The position numbers and the translations under genes were made by a program. DNA of 64,000 nt from Bacteroidales bacterium (lineage in GTDB: Bacteria > Bacteroidota > Bacteroidia > Bacteroidales > UBA932). Positions 52,009 through 60,792 of this stretch are shown piece after piece. The stretch covers positions 124,001 to 188,000 of the forward strand of contig JAGAFU010000052.1 of assembly GCA_017627955.1 (NCBI GenBank), read 5' to 3'. The notes under the pieces are model-generated. The model had not been told where the DNA came from. It worked only from the letters and a program-made list of their open reading frames with translations, and did not search any database. Within the stretch, counting starts at the first letter, position 1. Every line of letters begins with the position of its first letter.

Positions 52009-53710
52009 CTATTTTGCTGTTAACTATTTCCAGAATTTCCCGTTCTTCAGTAACTGCTTTTGCGGCCATCTCCCGGGCCTCGGCAATAAGCTCCGCTGCA
52101 TTGGCCTGGTCCTTGAGCCCGACAGCGTTGATTTTGACGTTGAGGCAAGCTCCAAGCACGGCGCTTCTCGCGGCAAGCGCGCCAACACCGGCATCCGAGA
52201 CGGAATTGGGATTTCCCTCCGCGGCCATCGACCGGGCAATTTCAAACACTTTCAGAGATGCCTTCATAGTCCGTAATGGGACTTGAGACGCATAGAGTGT
52301 GGCGTCCTCAATGGCTTGATCTCTCGCGGCCTTCTCCTCATCGCTGCCTTTCGGGAGTCCGAAAGCCGCCATGATCTTGTCAAAAGCAGCCGTGTCCTCA
52401 TCCACAAGGCTTACCAGTTCATTTATGATTGCCTGGCCTTTCTCAGCCCAGTCAGAAAACTCTTTCCAGCGGTCATCCCAGCCTCTCTTGTGGGCGGAAA
52501 GATTGGCGACCATGGTCCCGAGAGCCGCTCCGAGAGCTCCCATGTAGGCCGAGATGGATCCGCCGCCAGGGGCAGGGGACTCAGAGGCGGTCTCGGAGGC
52601 GAACCCCTTCAGAGTCATTCTGACAAGTCTTTCATGCATAGCGACTTCCGTCGGATCCTCCATCAGATATTCAATAACCTTTTCTTTTGGATTGAACGGT
52701 CTGAGGTCGTCCAGGCTCATGGATTTGACCGCTATTTTCATAATCTCCTCGTCTGAGATGCCGAGGGACCGCCGCTGTTTTTCCAGATAATACTTCCCGG
52801 CGTCCATCAGCACGCTCTTTGGGACAAGGCCGACTATCTCTGTGCCAGTTACTTTCAGCCCCCTGACCGCGGCAGCCCTGCAGACTTCCTCGTAGGCGAG
52901 GTGAAGGGGAGTGGCTTCTATGTCGGTGATATTCATAGAGACCTGGGAGATCCCATATTCATCAATGTACCATCCGATTGCCTTGCAACCTTTGAGGGTT
53001 CCCGGAATCCAGATCTGGTTCCCGTCGGCGTCTTTAAGTAGTTTTCCGGTCAACGATCCACCTTCCCTGGCCTTGCGGCCCTTCTCCCTCACATCGAAGG
53101 CCACGGCCATCGCCCTACGGGTCGAGGTGGTGTTGAGGTTGAAGTTGACGGCGACAAGGAAGTTCCTGGCTCCCACATTGATAGCCCCGCAACGGGCTAC
53201 TGTGTCGTTATATTCCTTGGGGCTGAAATCCGGCCTCCTGTCTGGATCGGCGATCTTCTCGGGAAGGGCCTCGTACTCTCCCGCTCTGCAGACGGCCAAG
53301 TTCTTGCGCTCCGGCTTGAAAGCCGCAGCCTCATAGCAATAACAGGGGATTCCGAGTTCCTTGAATATCCTCTCCGCCAGGCTCCTGGCCAAGGCGGCGC
53401 ATTCCTCCAAGGTTATACCCGAGACAGGAACCAGAGGCAGCACGTCGCACCCTCCGGAACGGGGATGAGCCCCGTGGTGGCGCCTCATGTCGATCACCTC
53501 ACCGGATTTTCTCACACCTTGGTAAGCGGCCTCAAGGACCGCTTTGGGTTCCCCGACAAAGGTCACCACCGTGCGGTTGGTGGCCTCGCCCGGGTCAACA
53601 TTCAGGACTTTCACTCCTTCAACTGACGCTATCGCATTCACAATCTGATCGATAACGCCTTTGTCACGCCCCTCGCTGAAATTGGGCACACACTCGATGA
53701 TTTGTCTCAT
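52001..53710 (-). CDS. ftcD: Glutamate formimidoyltransferase / formimino-THF cyclodeaminase fusion
   Basis: A bifunctional 569-residue enzyme that moves the formimino group from formiminoglutamate to tetrahydrofolate, releasing glutamate, then cyclises it to methenyl-THF and ammonia. Residues about 1-325 are the transferase (QIIECVPNFSEGRDKGVID, then RRHHGAHPRSGGCDVLPLVP). Residues about 365-569 are the cyclodeaminase (SPAPGGGSISAYMGALGAALG). The vertebrate FTCD has the same order. The leader holds AACACTAAAAC 4 bases before the ATG; I saw no promoter box in the 28-base gap upstream. Confidence 0.95.
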   Translation of the reverse strand: MRQIIECVPNFSEGRDKGVIDQIVNAIASVEGVKVLNVDPGEATNRTVVTFVGEPKAVLEAAYQGVRKSGEVIDMRRHHGAHPRSGGCDVLPLVPVSGITLEECAALARSLAERIFKELGIPCYCYEAAAFKPERKNLAVCRAGEYEALPEKIADPDRRPDFSPKEYNDTVARCGAINVGARNFLVAVNFNLNTTSTRRAMAVAFDVREKGRKAREGGSLTGKLLKDADGNQIWIPGTLKGCKAIGWYIDEYGISQVSMNITDIEATPLHLAYEEVCRAAAVRGLKVTGTEIVGLVPKSVLMDAGKYYLEKQRRSLGISDEEIMKIAVKSMSLDDLRPFNPKEKVIEYLMEDPTEVAMHERLVRMTLKGFASETASESPAPGGGSISAYMGALGAALGTMVANLSAHKRGWDDRWKEFSDWAEKGQAIINELVSLVDEDTAAFDKIMAAFGLPKGSDEEKAARDQAIEDATLYASQVPLRTMKASLKVFEIARSMAAEGNPNSVSDAGVGALAARSAVLGACLNVKINAVGLKDQANAAELIAEAREMAAKAVTEEREILEIVNSKIDG

Positions 53711-53738
53711 TATGGTTTTAGTGTTATTGTTTGTGTTA

Positions 53739-54878
53739 TTAAATGATCAGGTAAAGCAGCACTATCGTCCAGTGGGCGACGATGGCGGCGACGAGGCCTC
53801 CTACTGTGTGGGAAAGGATGGCTTTGCCGGTGAGCTCACGGTAGCCGAGGGAGTCCAGCATCGCGGTGTGGGTGCTGAGGAAGCCGCTCCAGCACATTCC
53901 GATGGCAGTGAAGACCGCGATCGCGTTGCCGTCAATCCATCCCTGGGCGGCAAAGTTGGGAACCAGGCTCAAAGCTGCTCCAACGGCTCCGAGGGCTGTG
54001 ATCGGGAAAGCTATCTGATGAGGATCCCCAAACCCGAACAGCCCCTTGAACAGCCAATCCACTTTGTTGGCGAGCCAGGGGAGTAGCTCGGTCCCCTGAT
54101 AGGCTGCTCCGGTGTAAGCTCCAGCATTGTCTGGCCCGAAAGTCAGCACCATCACCAGGGTCGAGATTATGAGGACTCCCGGAATAATCGCCAAACCGAC
54201 TTCAACCCCGTTTTTACCGCCGTCCAAAAGGGCGTTGAGGGTCCTCAGAAACACGCTTTTCTCCTCGACATGCTCCGGCTCGGCATTGATGGCCTCAAGT
54301 TCCTCGTCGCTGACGACATCCTCATCTTTGTAGGCCGGATAAGCCTTGATTACAAAGTGCTGCATCAGCCTTGTGGTTACGACACAGCCGGCTATGGCAC
54401 CGAAAAGACCGACAAGAGGCTCCACGAAATACCCCTGGCTGATCATGAATATTATCACGATCAGTCCCATTCCGAAAGCGGTTCCGAAGTTGGTGAGGGA
54501 GATGTACTGGTATTTCTTGAAATAGCTGGCGAAACGCTTGTCCTTGGTGAGGGTAATGATCGCCGGGTTGTCCGAAAGGAAGGTCATGACGGCTCCGAGG
54601 GATGCGACTCCCGGAAGGTTGAAAATAGGCCTCATGAGTGGCCTGAGCAGTTTCTCTATGAGATCGACAACACCGAACTCCACGAACAGTTTGCCAAGCG
54701 CTCCGGTGATCACGCATATTCCCATAAGGTAGAATACGGTGTTCAAGAGCAGGTCGTGAGCTGTGCGCATGATGGTGTTGAGCATGTTGGCGGCTCCCAT
54801 CACAATTCCCATGTAGGTGAAGAGTCCAACGACAATCGTGAGGCACACAATGGCCGACACTGTACGGTTTCTTTTCAT
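53739..54878 (-). CDS. Gate-domain membrane protein, possible permease of the hut operon
   Basis: A 379-residue integral membrane protein with about nine or ten helices, of the nucleoside-recognition (Gate) superfamily, like proteins named CD0519/CD1768 family. Conserved segments include VFYLMGICVITGALGKLFVEFGVVD (in parts), FLSDNPAIITL and GDPHQIAFPITALGAVGAALS. A charged cytoplasmic loop (about 195-215) separates the halves. No substrate is established. Lying between a transglutaminase-like gene (4-base gap) and ftcD (28-base gap), it is a candidate importer of histidine, urocanate or a peptide, by position only. Confidence 0.72.
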   Translation of the reverse strand: MKRNRTVSAIVCLTIVVGLFTYMGIVMGAANMLNTIMRTAHDLLLNTVFYLMGICVITGALGKLFVEFGVVDLIEKLLRPLMRPIFNLPGVASLGAVMTFLSDNPAIITLTKDKRFASYFKKYQYISLTNFGTAFGMGLIVIIFMISQGYFVEPLVGLFGAIAGCVVTTRLMQHFVIKAYPAYKDEDVVSDEELEAINAEPEHVEEKSVFLRTLNALLDGGKNGVEVGLAIIPGVLIISTLVMVLTFGPDNAGAYTGAAYQGTELLPWLANKVDWLFKGLFGFGDPHQIAFPITALGAVGAALSLVPNFAAQGWIDGNAIAVFTAIGMCWSGFLSTHTAMLDSLGYRELTGKAILSHTVGGLVAAIVAHWTIVLLYLII

Positions 54879-54882
54879 ATCC

Positions 54883-56325
54883 TTACAAATACTCTATCTC
54901 AAAATCGTAATCCCATTGGCTGAAATAAAGGTTACCTCCTTCCCACTCGACCTCACCTCTCTGGAAATCCACCATGTCGCTTCTGGGGTAATTCTTGACA
55001 GGGGAGAATTCCCTGCCATAATCATTGTTGACGATCAGCCTGTAGGGTTCAATACCGCCAAGAAAGAAATCGTCACCGTAAGGTGTCATACCGAAGCTCT
55101 GATCCACAGGCACCCAACCGAAACCCTCGAAATAAAGCTTTCCCCAATCGTGGAGATTCTTTGATCCGGGATGTGTCATCAGGCCGCTTTCCCATCGGGC
55201 CGGAATGCCCTTGTAACGGCACATGGTAAGAAGAAGCAGTGTCTTCATGCCGCAGTCTCCGTGGCCTTCGGTAAGTACATATTCAGGAATATTCTCAATC
55301 GTCGAATACTCCCTGGCGGACGCCCAGGGGATGTTTTCGTCTATCCACGTGAAGAAAGCCTTTGCCTGCAGGTAGGGATTGCCGATACCGGCTGAGAGTG
55401 AGTCGGCCAAGGCTTTGATCCTGTCGGTGAATATGACATGCTTTTCCCGCTCGGAGGTGTATTCCTTGTACTCCTCGGTCGTGGTGTCGTAAGGCATCAC
55501 CAATGCGGGAGCTATCGGGTGCCATTCCCCGTAGGAAGTGTACTCGAACACCTCGTAGAAGGTGACGTCTTTGTACCGGTTGGTCTTAGCCTCCATATAG
55601 AGGCTGCTGTGGGCGCAGGACGGATCGGAGAAGATGATCTTTTCCATCGGATATGCCACGCTGTCCACTCCCGCTTCGATGAATTTGATGTCGGTTTGTC
55701 TGGGAACATCCGCTCTTGGGTAGGGGAGCCAGCATCTCAGGGTCTTTCCGGGCCTGAGTGTATTCACCGGCACCGTCAGGGAAAAGCGTACCCTCATCCT
55801 CTTCGGCAGAGCAAGGTACGGGTTTTCCGGCACGCCGATGTCTCCGGTCCGCATCCATTCTCGCTTCGCTGCGGCTGAGTACGTCCCGGGGACATCGGCG
55901 CTGCCGTCAAGCCGACTAAGGACTTCCTCTTCGATGGCCGGAATCGTCACGGCGTCTATCTCCTCATGACCTCCGGATGGTTGTCCGTCAATCAGTTCCT
56001 TCTTGGCCTTCATCTCCGGAACCAGCCTGAACAGGTTGGGAGCGGCGTTGCGGAAATACATTGTCCGTTTTCCGATGACCATAGACTCCAACTTGCTCGA
56101 CTCCGTCCAGGCATCGATTTGGGCGTCAGTGACATAGGGGTCATATTTCCGGATATAATCCTTCACTTCATCCCTTGTCTTGCAGAAATCGGTGGCAAGT
56201 CTTTGGCTGAGATCCCTGTCCCATGAGTATTTCTGTCGCATGTGCCTCGGAACCCAGATATTGGCCGCCAAGGCAATCGCCACCATGACCCAGAGGATAA
56301 TCTCGCTTTTCTTCATCTTCGCCAT
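54883..56325 (-). CDS. Transglutaminase-like membrane-anchored protein
   Basis: A 480-residue protein with one N-terminal membrane helix (EIILWVMVAIALAANIWV) and an outside body. The papain-like transglutaminase triad appears in the C-terminal part: cysteine in EGHGDCGMKTLLLL, histidine in NLHDWGKLY, aspartate in WVPVDQSFG. Bacterial members are mostly proteases or peptide-acting enzymes. Position between an Ala-Glu epimerase and a permease suggests a role in opening cell-wall or dietary peptides, by inference. A start at the second methionine (56316) is also possible. Confidence 0.83.
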   Translation of the reverse strand: MAKMKKSEIILWVMVAIALAANIWVPRHMRQKYSWDRDLSQRLATDFCKTRDEVKDYIRKYDPYVTDAQIDAWTESSKLESMVIGKRTMYFRNAAPNLFRLVPEMKAKKELIDGQPSGGHEEIDAVTIPAIEEEVLSRLDGSADVPGTYSAAAKREWMRTGDIGVPENPYLALPKRMRVRFSLTVPVNTLRPGKTLRCWLPYPRADVPRQTDIKFIEAGVDSVAYPMEKIIFSDPSCAHSSLYMEAKTNRYKDVTFYEVFEYTSYGEWHPIAPALVMPYDTTTEEYKEYTSEREKHVIFTDRIKALADSLSAGIGNPYLQAKAFFTWIDENIPWASAREYSTIENIPEYVLTEGHGDCGMKTLLLLTMCRYKGIPARWESGLMTHPGSKNLHDWGKLYFEGFGWVPVDQSFGMTPYGDDFFLGGIEPYRLIVNNDYGREFSPVKNYPRSDMVDFQRGEVEWEGGNLYFSQWDYDFEIEYL

Positions 56326-56338
56326 AACACTTCAGGCT

Positions 56339-57529
56339 TTAAATACCTATCTTTCCAAGCGGCTTGAGACCAATTCCCGGCCTGTCCGGAAGGGTGATCT
56401 TGCCTTTCTCGACTATCATTCCTTCAAATAAGTCGTTGCTGATCAACAGGTTCCCGTCAAGGTCGGCGAAATCGACTATAGGGGAGAGCTGGGCGGCGGC
56501 GGAGACCGCGCAGGAGGTTTCGGTCATGCAGCCGATCATCACCCTCATGCCCTCAGCCCTGGCGTAATTGGCCATTTTCCAGGCCTCACGCATGCCGGTA
56601 CACTTCATCAGTTTGATGTTGATTCCGGAATATGCCCCCTTGATAGCGGGGATGTCCTTCAAACGCTGGATAGCCTCGTCGGCAAAGACCGGAAGCGGAC
56701 TGTTCTCTGTGATCCATGCGTTTTCGTCGAGCATTTCCTTTGGCATCGGCTGCTCGACCATCACGACCCCATGCTCAGCGAGCCAATGGATCATCTCCAG
56801 GGCCTGTTTCTTGTCCTTCCAGCCCTGATTGGCGTCCACGGCTATCGGGAGGTCGGTGATCTCGCGGATAGTCTCGATCATCTCTTTGTCGTTATCCAGA
56901 CCGACCTTGACTTTCAAGATGTTGAATTTGTCGGCGCACTCCCTGGTCTTTTCCCTTACTACATCGGGAGTATCAATACCGATAGTAAAGGTAGTGTCTG
57001 GAGCCTTCGAGGGGTCGAGTCCCCAGATCCTATACCAGGGCTGGCCCAGAAGTTTTCCGACCAAGTCGTGAAGGGCGATGTCCACCGCTGCTTTGGCGGC
57101 GGTGTCTCCTTCGCTGAGACTGTCCACATATTCCAGGATCCCATCGATTTGGAACGGGTCCTTGAACTGCTCCAGATTCACTTTCTTGAGAAATGTGGAG
57201 ACGGTTTCGACAGACTGGCCGAGATATGGCGGCATCGAGGCCTCCCCGTAGCCAGTGAATCCGTCATATTCAATCTTCACCTGCACATCCGGAGTCGTTG
57301 TCCTTGAATATGATGCGACAGTGAAAGTGTGACGAAGCTGGAGCTCGTAAGGCTCAAAGCTCAGTTTCATCCGGGCGGAACCTGAGGTGTTGACGTGGTA
57401 GCCTTCCACGCTCGCCCCCACCGTTCTCTTCTTCACTTGCCCTACGGCGTAGGATGTGGCCGCCCCGACAGCCGCTCCGGCGACTGCCGAGGTGGCTGTC
57501 TTTATAAATTCCCTGCGGTTGAAGGGCAT
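56339..57529 (-). CDS. L-Ala-D/L-Glu (dipeptide) epimerase, Tat-exported
   Basis: A 396-residue enolase-superfamily enzyme of the muconate-lactonising subgroup. Visible motifs are KVKVG with the catalytic lysine pair, the metal ligand VDANQGW, EQPM, FADEA, IKLMK with the second catalytic lysine, and GCMTET. That set is typical of L-Ala-D/L-Glu epimerases, which recycle the wall dipeptide. The N-terminus has a Tat signal (NRREFIKTATSAVAGAAVGAA), so it should act outside the cytoplasm, which is unusual for enzymes like E. coli YcjG. It lies 13 bases before the transglutaminase-like gene. Confidence 0.88.
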   Translation of the reverse strand: MPFNRREFIKTATSAVAGAAVGAATSYAVGQVKKRTVGASVEGYHVNTSGSARMKLSFEPYELQLRHTFTVASYSRTTTPDVQVKIEYDGFTGYGEASMPPYLGQSVETVSTFLKKVNLEQFKDPFQIDGILEYVDSLSEGDTAAKAAVDIALHDLVGKLLGQPWYRIWGLDPSKAPDTTFTIGIDTPDVVREKTRECADKFNILKVKVGLDNDKEMIETIREITDLPIAVDANQGWKDKKQALEMIHWLAEHGVVMVEQPMPKEMLDENAWITENSPLPVFADEAIQRLKDIPAIKGAYSGINIKLMKCTGMREAWKMANYARAEGMRVMIGCMTETSCAVSAAAQLSPIVDFADLDGNLLISNDLFEGMIVEKGKITLPDRPGIGLKPLGKIGI

Positions 57530-57533
57530 ATCC

Positions 57534-58631
57534 TTAAAGCGTATCGAGCCAGGCCTTCATCTCCGGAGTCTTAGCGTAAGCGGAGCGGAAAAGGGCCATC
57601 TGGTTGCGGGTACGCACCAGGTTGTGCTCGGGGTATTTGATCTTGTAATATGTGTCTCCGTTGATGTAGTCGGCGAAGAACCTGACGGCCTGCATGAAGG
57701 GGAAGAGGCATGCGGCGTAGGGGAGGTTATCCTTCTCAACCTTGGTCAGGAAGGACTTGGTGCCTCTGATGTAACCTCTTGAGAAAGCCTTGAATATGTC
57801 CATGTTGAAGTCCACCTTGTCCAGTTCCGGGGAATCCTCGGCGACAGGGTTGGCGGCATAACGGAGGAAGTCCCCGAAGTCGGAGAAGACGTAGCTCGGC
57901 ATCAGGGTGTCAAGATCGATGACGCAGAGGACATTCCCGTTCTCGTCGAACATCATGTTGTTGACCTTAGTGTCGCAATGGCAGATACGCTTGGGAAGAA
58001 TGCCGTCCCTGTGCATCTGCTCGGCCTTGCACATCTCGACCCCATGGGCATCGATTTCCTCGAGGATCTTGTGAAGCTCTCCATCCTTGGGGTCTGCGGC
58101 TAGCCTGCCTGCCTTGTCGTCATGGACGGCCTGGACCAGCTGGCGGAGCCTCAGTTCCATGTTGTGGAAGTCCGGAATAGTCTCTCCAAGAGTGTCGGGA
58201 ATGTCAGCGAGCATCGCCTCGAAATGACCAAAGGCCTCTCCCGCGTATTCGGAATATTCCGGGTTGACGGTCTCGTAGGTCTTGGCTCCGGTGATGAACA
58301 CTGAGACCCTCCAGAACTTGTCCTCCACCTCGATATAGGTCTTGGGACTGTCCTTCAAGGGGATGAATCTCAGTACCTTCCGGTCGATGTCGGTCTCCCC
58401 GGCGGCCTCCAGCTTGCGACGGATGTGCCTTGTGGCAGCCTCGATGTTGTTCTGGAGCAGTTCCACATCCTGGAACACAGCATTGTTGATCCGTTGAAGG
58501 ACATAATCGGGGGTGCCGTCTCCGGTTGTCACTTTATAGGTATCATTGATGAGTCCGTTTCCCAGAGGGGCTATTTCCTTGACCTCGCCCTCGATGGCGA
58601 AGCATCCGACGATCTTTTTCAGGTCTTCCAT
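57534..58631 (-). CDS. N-acetylhexosamine 1-kinase (NahK)-like phosphotransferase
   Basis: A 365-residue kinase of the aminoglycoside phosphotransferase fold that resembles Bifidobacterium NahK along its length: GNGLINDTYKVTT near residue 24, RICHCDTKVNNMMF with catalytic Asp and Asn, CVIDLDTLMPSYVFSDFGDFLRY, and KYPEHNLVRTRNQ near the end. NahK makes GlcNAc- or GalNAc-1-phosphate. No nucleotidyltransferase is next to it; the MurU-like enzyme at 41866 could be its partner. It heads the minus-strand run reaching hutI. AACACTAAAAC lies 8 bases before its ATG. Confidence 0.86.
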   Translation of the reverse strand: MEDLKKIVGCFAIEGEVKEIAPLGNGLINDTYKVTTGDGTPDYVLQRINNAVFQDVELLQNNIEAATRHIRRKLEAAGETDIDRKVLRFIPLKDSPKTYIEVEDKFWRVSVFITGAKTYETVNPEYSEYAGEAFGHFEAMLADIPDTLGETIPDFHNMELRLRQLVQAVHDDKAGRLAADPKDGELHKILEEIDAHGVEMCKAEQMHRDGILPKRICHCDTKVNNMMFDENGNVLCVIDLDTLMPSYVFSDFGDFLRYAANPVAEDSPELDKVDFNMDIFKAFSRGYIRGTKSFLTKVEKDNLPYAACLFPFMQAVRFFADYINGDTYYKIKYPEHNLVRTRNQMALFRSAYAKTPEMKAWLDTL

Positions 58632-58666
58632 TATTTTGTGTTTTAGTGTTTGACGTTTTAATCTTT

Positions 58667-58674
58667 CAAAAATA
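58667..58674 (-). promoter_or_regulatory. -7 box of the nahK-hut run
   Basis: On the minus strand this reads TATTTTTG, a perfect match to TAnnTTTG, 35 bases upstream of the NahK-like ATG. No TTTG lies 19 bases upstream. An overlapping site (58676-58683, AATATTTG) is one base off consensus. Confidence 0.45.
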
Positions 58675-58701
58675 ACAAATATTCACGAAATTCGCAGGGT
58701 T

Positions 58702-59871
58702 ATGGAAAAGAAAAGATACGTTGTGCTCGACGCCCTCCGAGGGTTCGCCATTTTGGGAATATGCCTGGCTAATTTCCCGGAGTTCTCGCTATGGACCTTC
58801 TCGGATTCTTCCACCTGGACTATGACCGACAAGGTCACCAGGGCGATCCAGACTTTCCTGGTTGACGGTAAGTTTTACACTCTTTTTTCCCTTCTGTTCG
58901 GAATGGGTTTCAGCATCCAACTTGAGAATGCCGGCCAGAAGACCAGGACTTTCTATCGCAGGATGATCATTCTTTTCCTGATCGGACTTTGCCATCTGTT
59001 CTTCCTTTGGAGCGGGGACATCCTGATGCTATATGCGGCCATGGGCATGCTGCTGCCTTTGTTCAAACGCCTGTCCACCAAAGGGATACTTATCTCTGCA
59101 GGAATATTCCTTGTCCTTCCTGTTGTCTGCGAGGCTATTTTCGGGACCACGCTGTCGGATCCTCTTGAGGCGGAGCAGTGGAGAATATGTGCACTGTACG
59201 GCATCACGGAGGCTAATTTCGGGACTTGGCTTGCCGACATCACGAGTTATAAAGGCATGCTTCAGTTCCTCCATCAGGGAGCCGTGGAGCGGATGTGGGA
59301 GTTTGTCTCCAGCTATCGTTTCTTCAAGGTGCTGGGACTGTTCCTGATCGGATTCGCTATCGGCCGGGAGAAGTTGTTCGCTGACTTGGGCGCACACCGG
59401 AAGTTGCTGAAAAATATTCTGTTATACGGATTGCTTCTGGGCATTCCCGTTAGTTTCTTCTACACTTGGAGCTCTATGGCCGGAGAGCCTCTCGGGAGCG
59501 TGGCGCATAGCGTTTTCTATCTTTTGAGCGTCTATCCTATGGGCTTCGCCTACGCCGCGGGATTCTGCATGCTCTTTGACCGTTCTCCTGAAGGGAAGGG
59601 ATGGCTGCTGCTGACCAAGCCCGGGAAGGTGGCGTGTACCAACTACCTGATGCAATCAGTTCTGGGAGTCGTGATCTTCTACGGGATCGGTTTCGGTCTT
59701 GGAGGCAAGGTTGGACTGCTTGGAACGGAGGCTATCGCTGCTGGAGTATATGCCTTGGAGATTGCCGCCAGCGCCTTGTGGCTGAATTACTTCCGTTTTG
59801 GCCCAGTCGAGTGGGTATGGCGTATGCTGACTTATGGCCAGCGCCTTCCGCTGCGTAAGACTGATAAGTAG
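58702..59871 (+). CDS. DUF418 (YeiB-like) membrane protein
   Basis: A 389-residue polytopic membrane protein with about ten helices. It starts with RYVVLDALRGFAILGICLANFPEF, the typical mark of the YeiB/DUF418 group, and the C-terminal DUF418 part has ACTNYLMQSVLGVVIFYG and a final FGPVEWVWRMLTYG. The function of the family is not known; it is related to acyltransferase-like membrane enzymes. It is divergent from the NahK-like gene and is followed after 18 bases by a TIM-barrel lipoprotein gene. Confidence 0.9.
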   Translation: MEKKRYVVLDALRGFAILGICLANFPEFSLWTFSDSSTWTMTDKVTRAIQTFLVDGKFYTLFSLLFGMGFSIQLENAGQKTRTFYRRMIILFLIGLCHLFFLWSGDILMLYAAMGMLLPLFKRLSTKGILISAGIFLVLPVVCEAIFGTTLSDPLEAEQWRICALYGITEANFGTWLADITSYKGMLQFLHQGAVERMWEFVSSYRFFKVLGLFLIGFAIGREKLFADLGAHRKLLKNILLYGLLLGIPVSFFYTWSSMAGEPLGSVAHSVFYLLSVYPMGFAYAAGFCMLFDRSPEGKGWLLLTKPGKVACTNYLMQSVLGVVIFYGIGFGLGGKVGLLGTEAIAAGVYALEIAASALWLNYFRFGPVEWVWRMLTYGQRLPLRKTDK

Positions 59872-59889
59872 GATTATTGATTATAACTC

Positions 59890-60780
59890 ATGAAAAAGTT
59901 CTTTGTTTTTTTATTTGTGTCAATGGCGTCTATCATTGTCGCGGCGTCATGCACAAGCGGTTCTGATAAGAAACCCTTGATCGTTACGACAACAGATGTT
60001 TTCGAAGATGGTTACCCCGCGGAAAAAGCGATAGACAGGCTCGCCCGTCTCGGTTATGAAGGAATCGACATGGGTCTGGACTATTGGACGTTCGAGGGAT
60101 CACCTTTAGCCGCTGACAATTACGCCGAATGGGGGAAGACTCTGCGCGCCCATGCTGATAAAGTCGGCATACCATACACTCATGCCCATGCTCCCGGCGA
60201 CGCGGGCAGCGACTGGTGGGTGGAGCGGTCCATTGAGATCTCGGCCATTCTCGGGGCGAAATATCTTGTCGTTCACCCGATATTCAAGATTGAAGGCAAT
60301 GACATAGAAGATAGGGATCAATTCATTTCCGTCAATGCCGCGGCGATTCGGAAGTGGCTTCCTCTGCTTAAAGAAAAAGGCGTCGTCATTCTTTCTGAAA
60401 ATGTTCTCTGGGGAGCGTCCAAGGACCCCCGCATCATCGCCGATCTTGTGAAGGAGGTTGACAGCCCCTATTTCGGCTGGTGTTTTGACGTCGGGCACGC
60501 CTGGAGTTGCGGTTTCGCTCCTGATATCCTTAAGCAATGCGGCACTGTGCCGCTTTCCCTCCACATCCAGGACAATCACGGGAACGGGGACGAACACTTG
60601 ATTCCCGGGGATGGAACCATTGATTTCGATCTGTTCCTTTCGACTCTGAAAGAGGTCGGTTACAAAGGAGACTGCGTTCTTGAGGCGCACCATCAGAGCC
60701 TTGAGGCTCCGGATGCTGAGCGAGACGAGATTCTCGCGAGGCTCCTCGAAGTGTCGCGCGACATCAGGGACCGATATTGA
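59890..60780 (+). CDS. Xylose-isomerase-like TIM-barrel lipoprotein
   Basis: A 296-residue sugar phosphate isomerase/epimerase-family protein carrying a signal peptide with a possible lipobox (VAASC). Metal-binding and catalytic-type residues are visible in LSENVLWG, CFDVGHAWSCG, SLHIQDNHG and CVLEAHHQS. Such proteins epimerise or isomerise sugars, often outside the cytoplasm in Bacteroidetes. Substrate is unknown, and no glycosidase partner adjoins. Its stop codon falls inside a short hairpin shared with the end of the RhuM gene. Confidence 0.87.
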   Translation: MKKFFVFLFVSMASIIVAASCTSGSDKKPLIVTTTDVFEDGYPAEKAIDRLARLGYEGIDMGLDYWTFEGSPLAADNYAEWGKTLRAHADKVGIPYTHAHAPGDAGSDWWVERSIEISAILGAKYLVVHPIFKIEGNDIEDRDQFISVNAAAIRKWLPLLKEKGVVILSENVLWGASKDPRIIADLVKEVDSPYFGWCFDVGHAWSCGFAPDILKQCGTVPLSLHIQDNHGNGDEHLIPGDGTIDFDLFLSTLKEVGYKGDCVLEAHHQSLEAPDAERDEILARLLEVSRDIRDRY

Positions 60781-60792
60781 TGATTATCGGTC
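60769..60792. terminator. Hairpin between convergent genes at the island edge
   Basis: GACCGATA at 60769-60776 pairs perfectly with TATCGGTC at 60785-60792 around an 8-base loop that holds the plus-strand stop. There is no T run on either side, so termination would be weak or factor-dependent. Confidence 0.4.
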
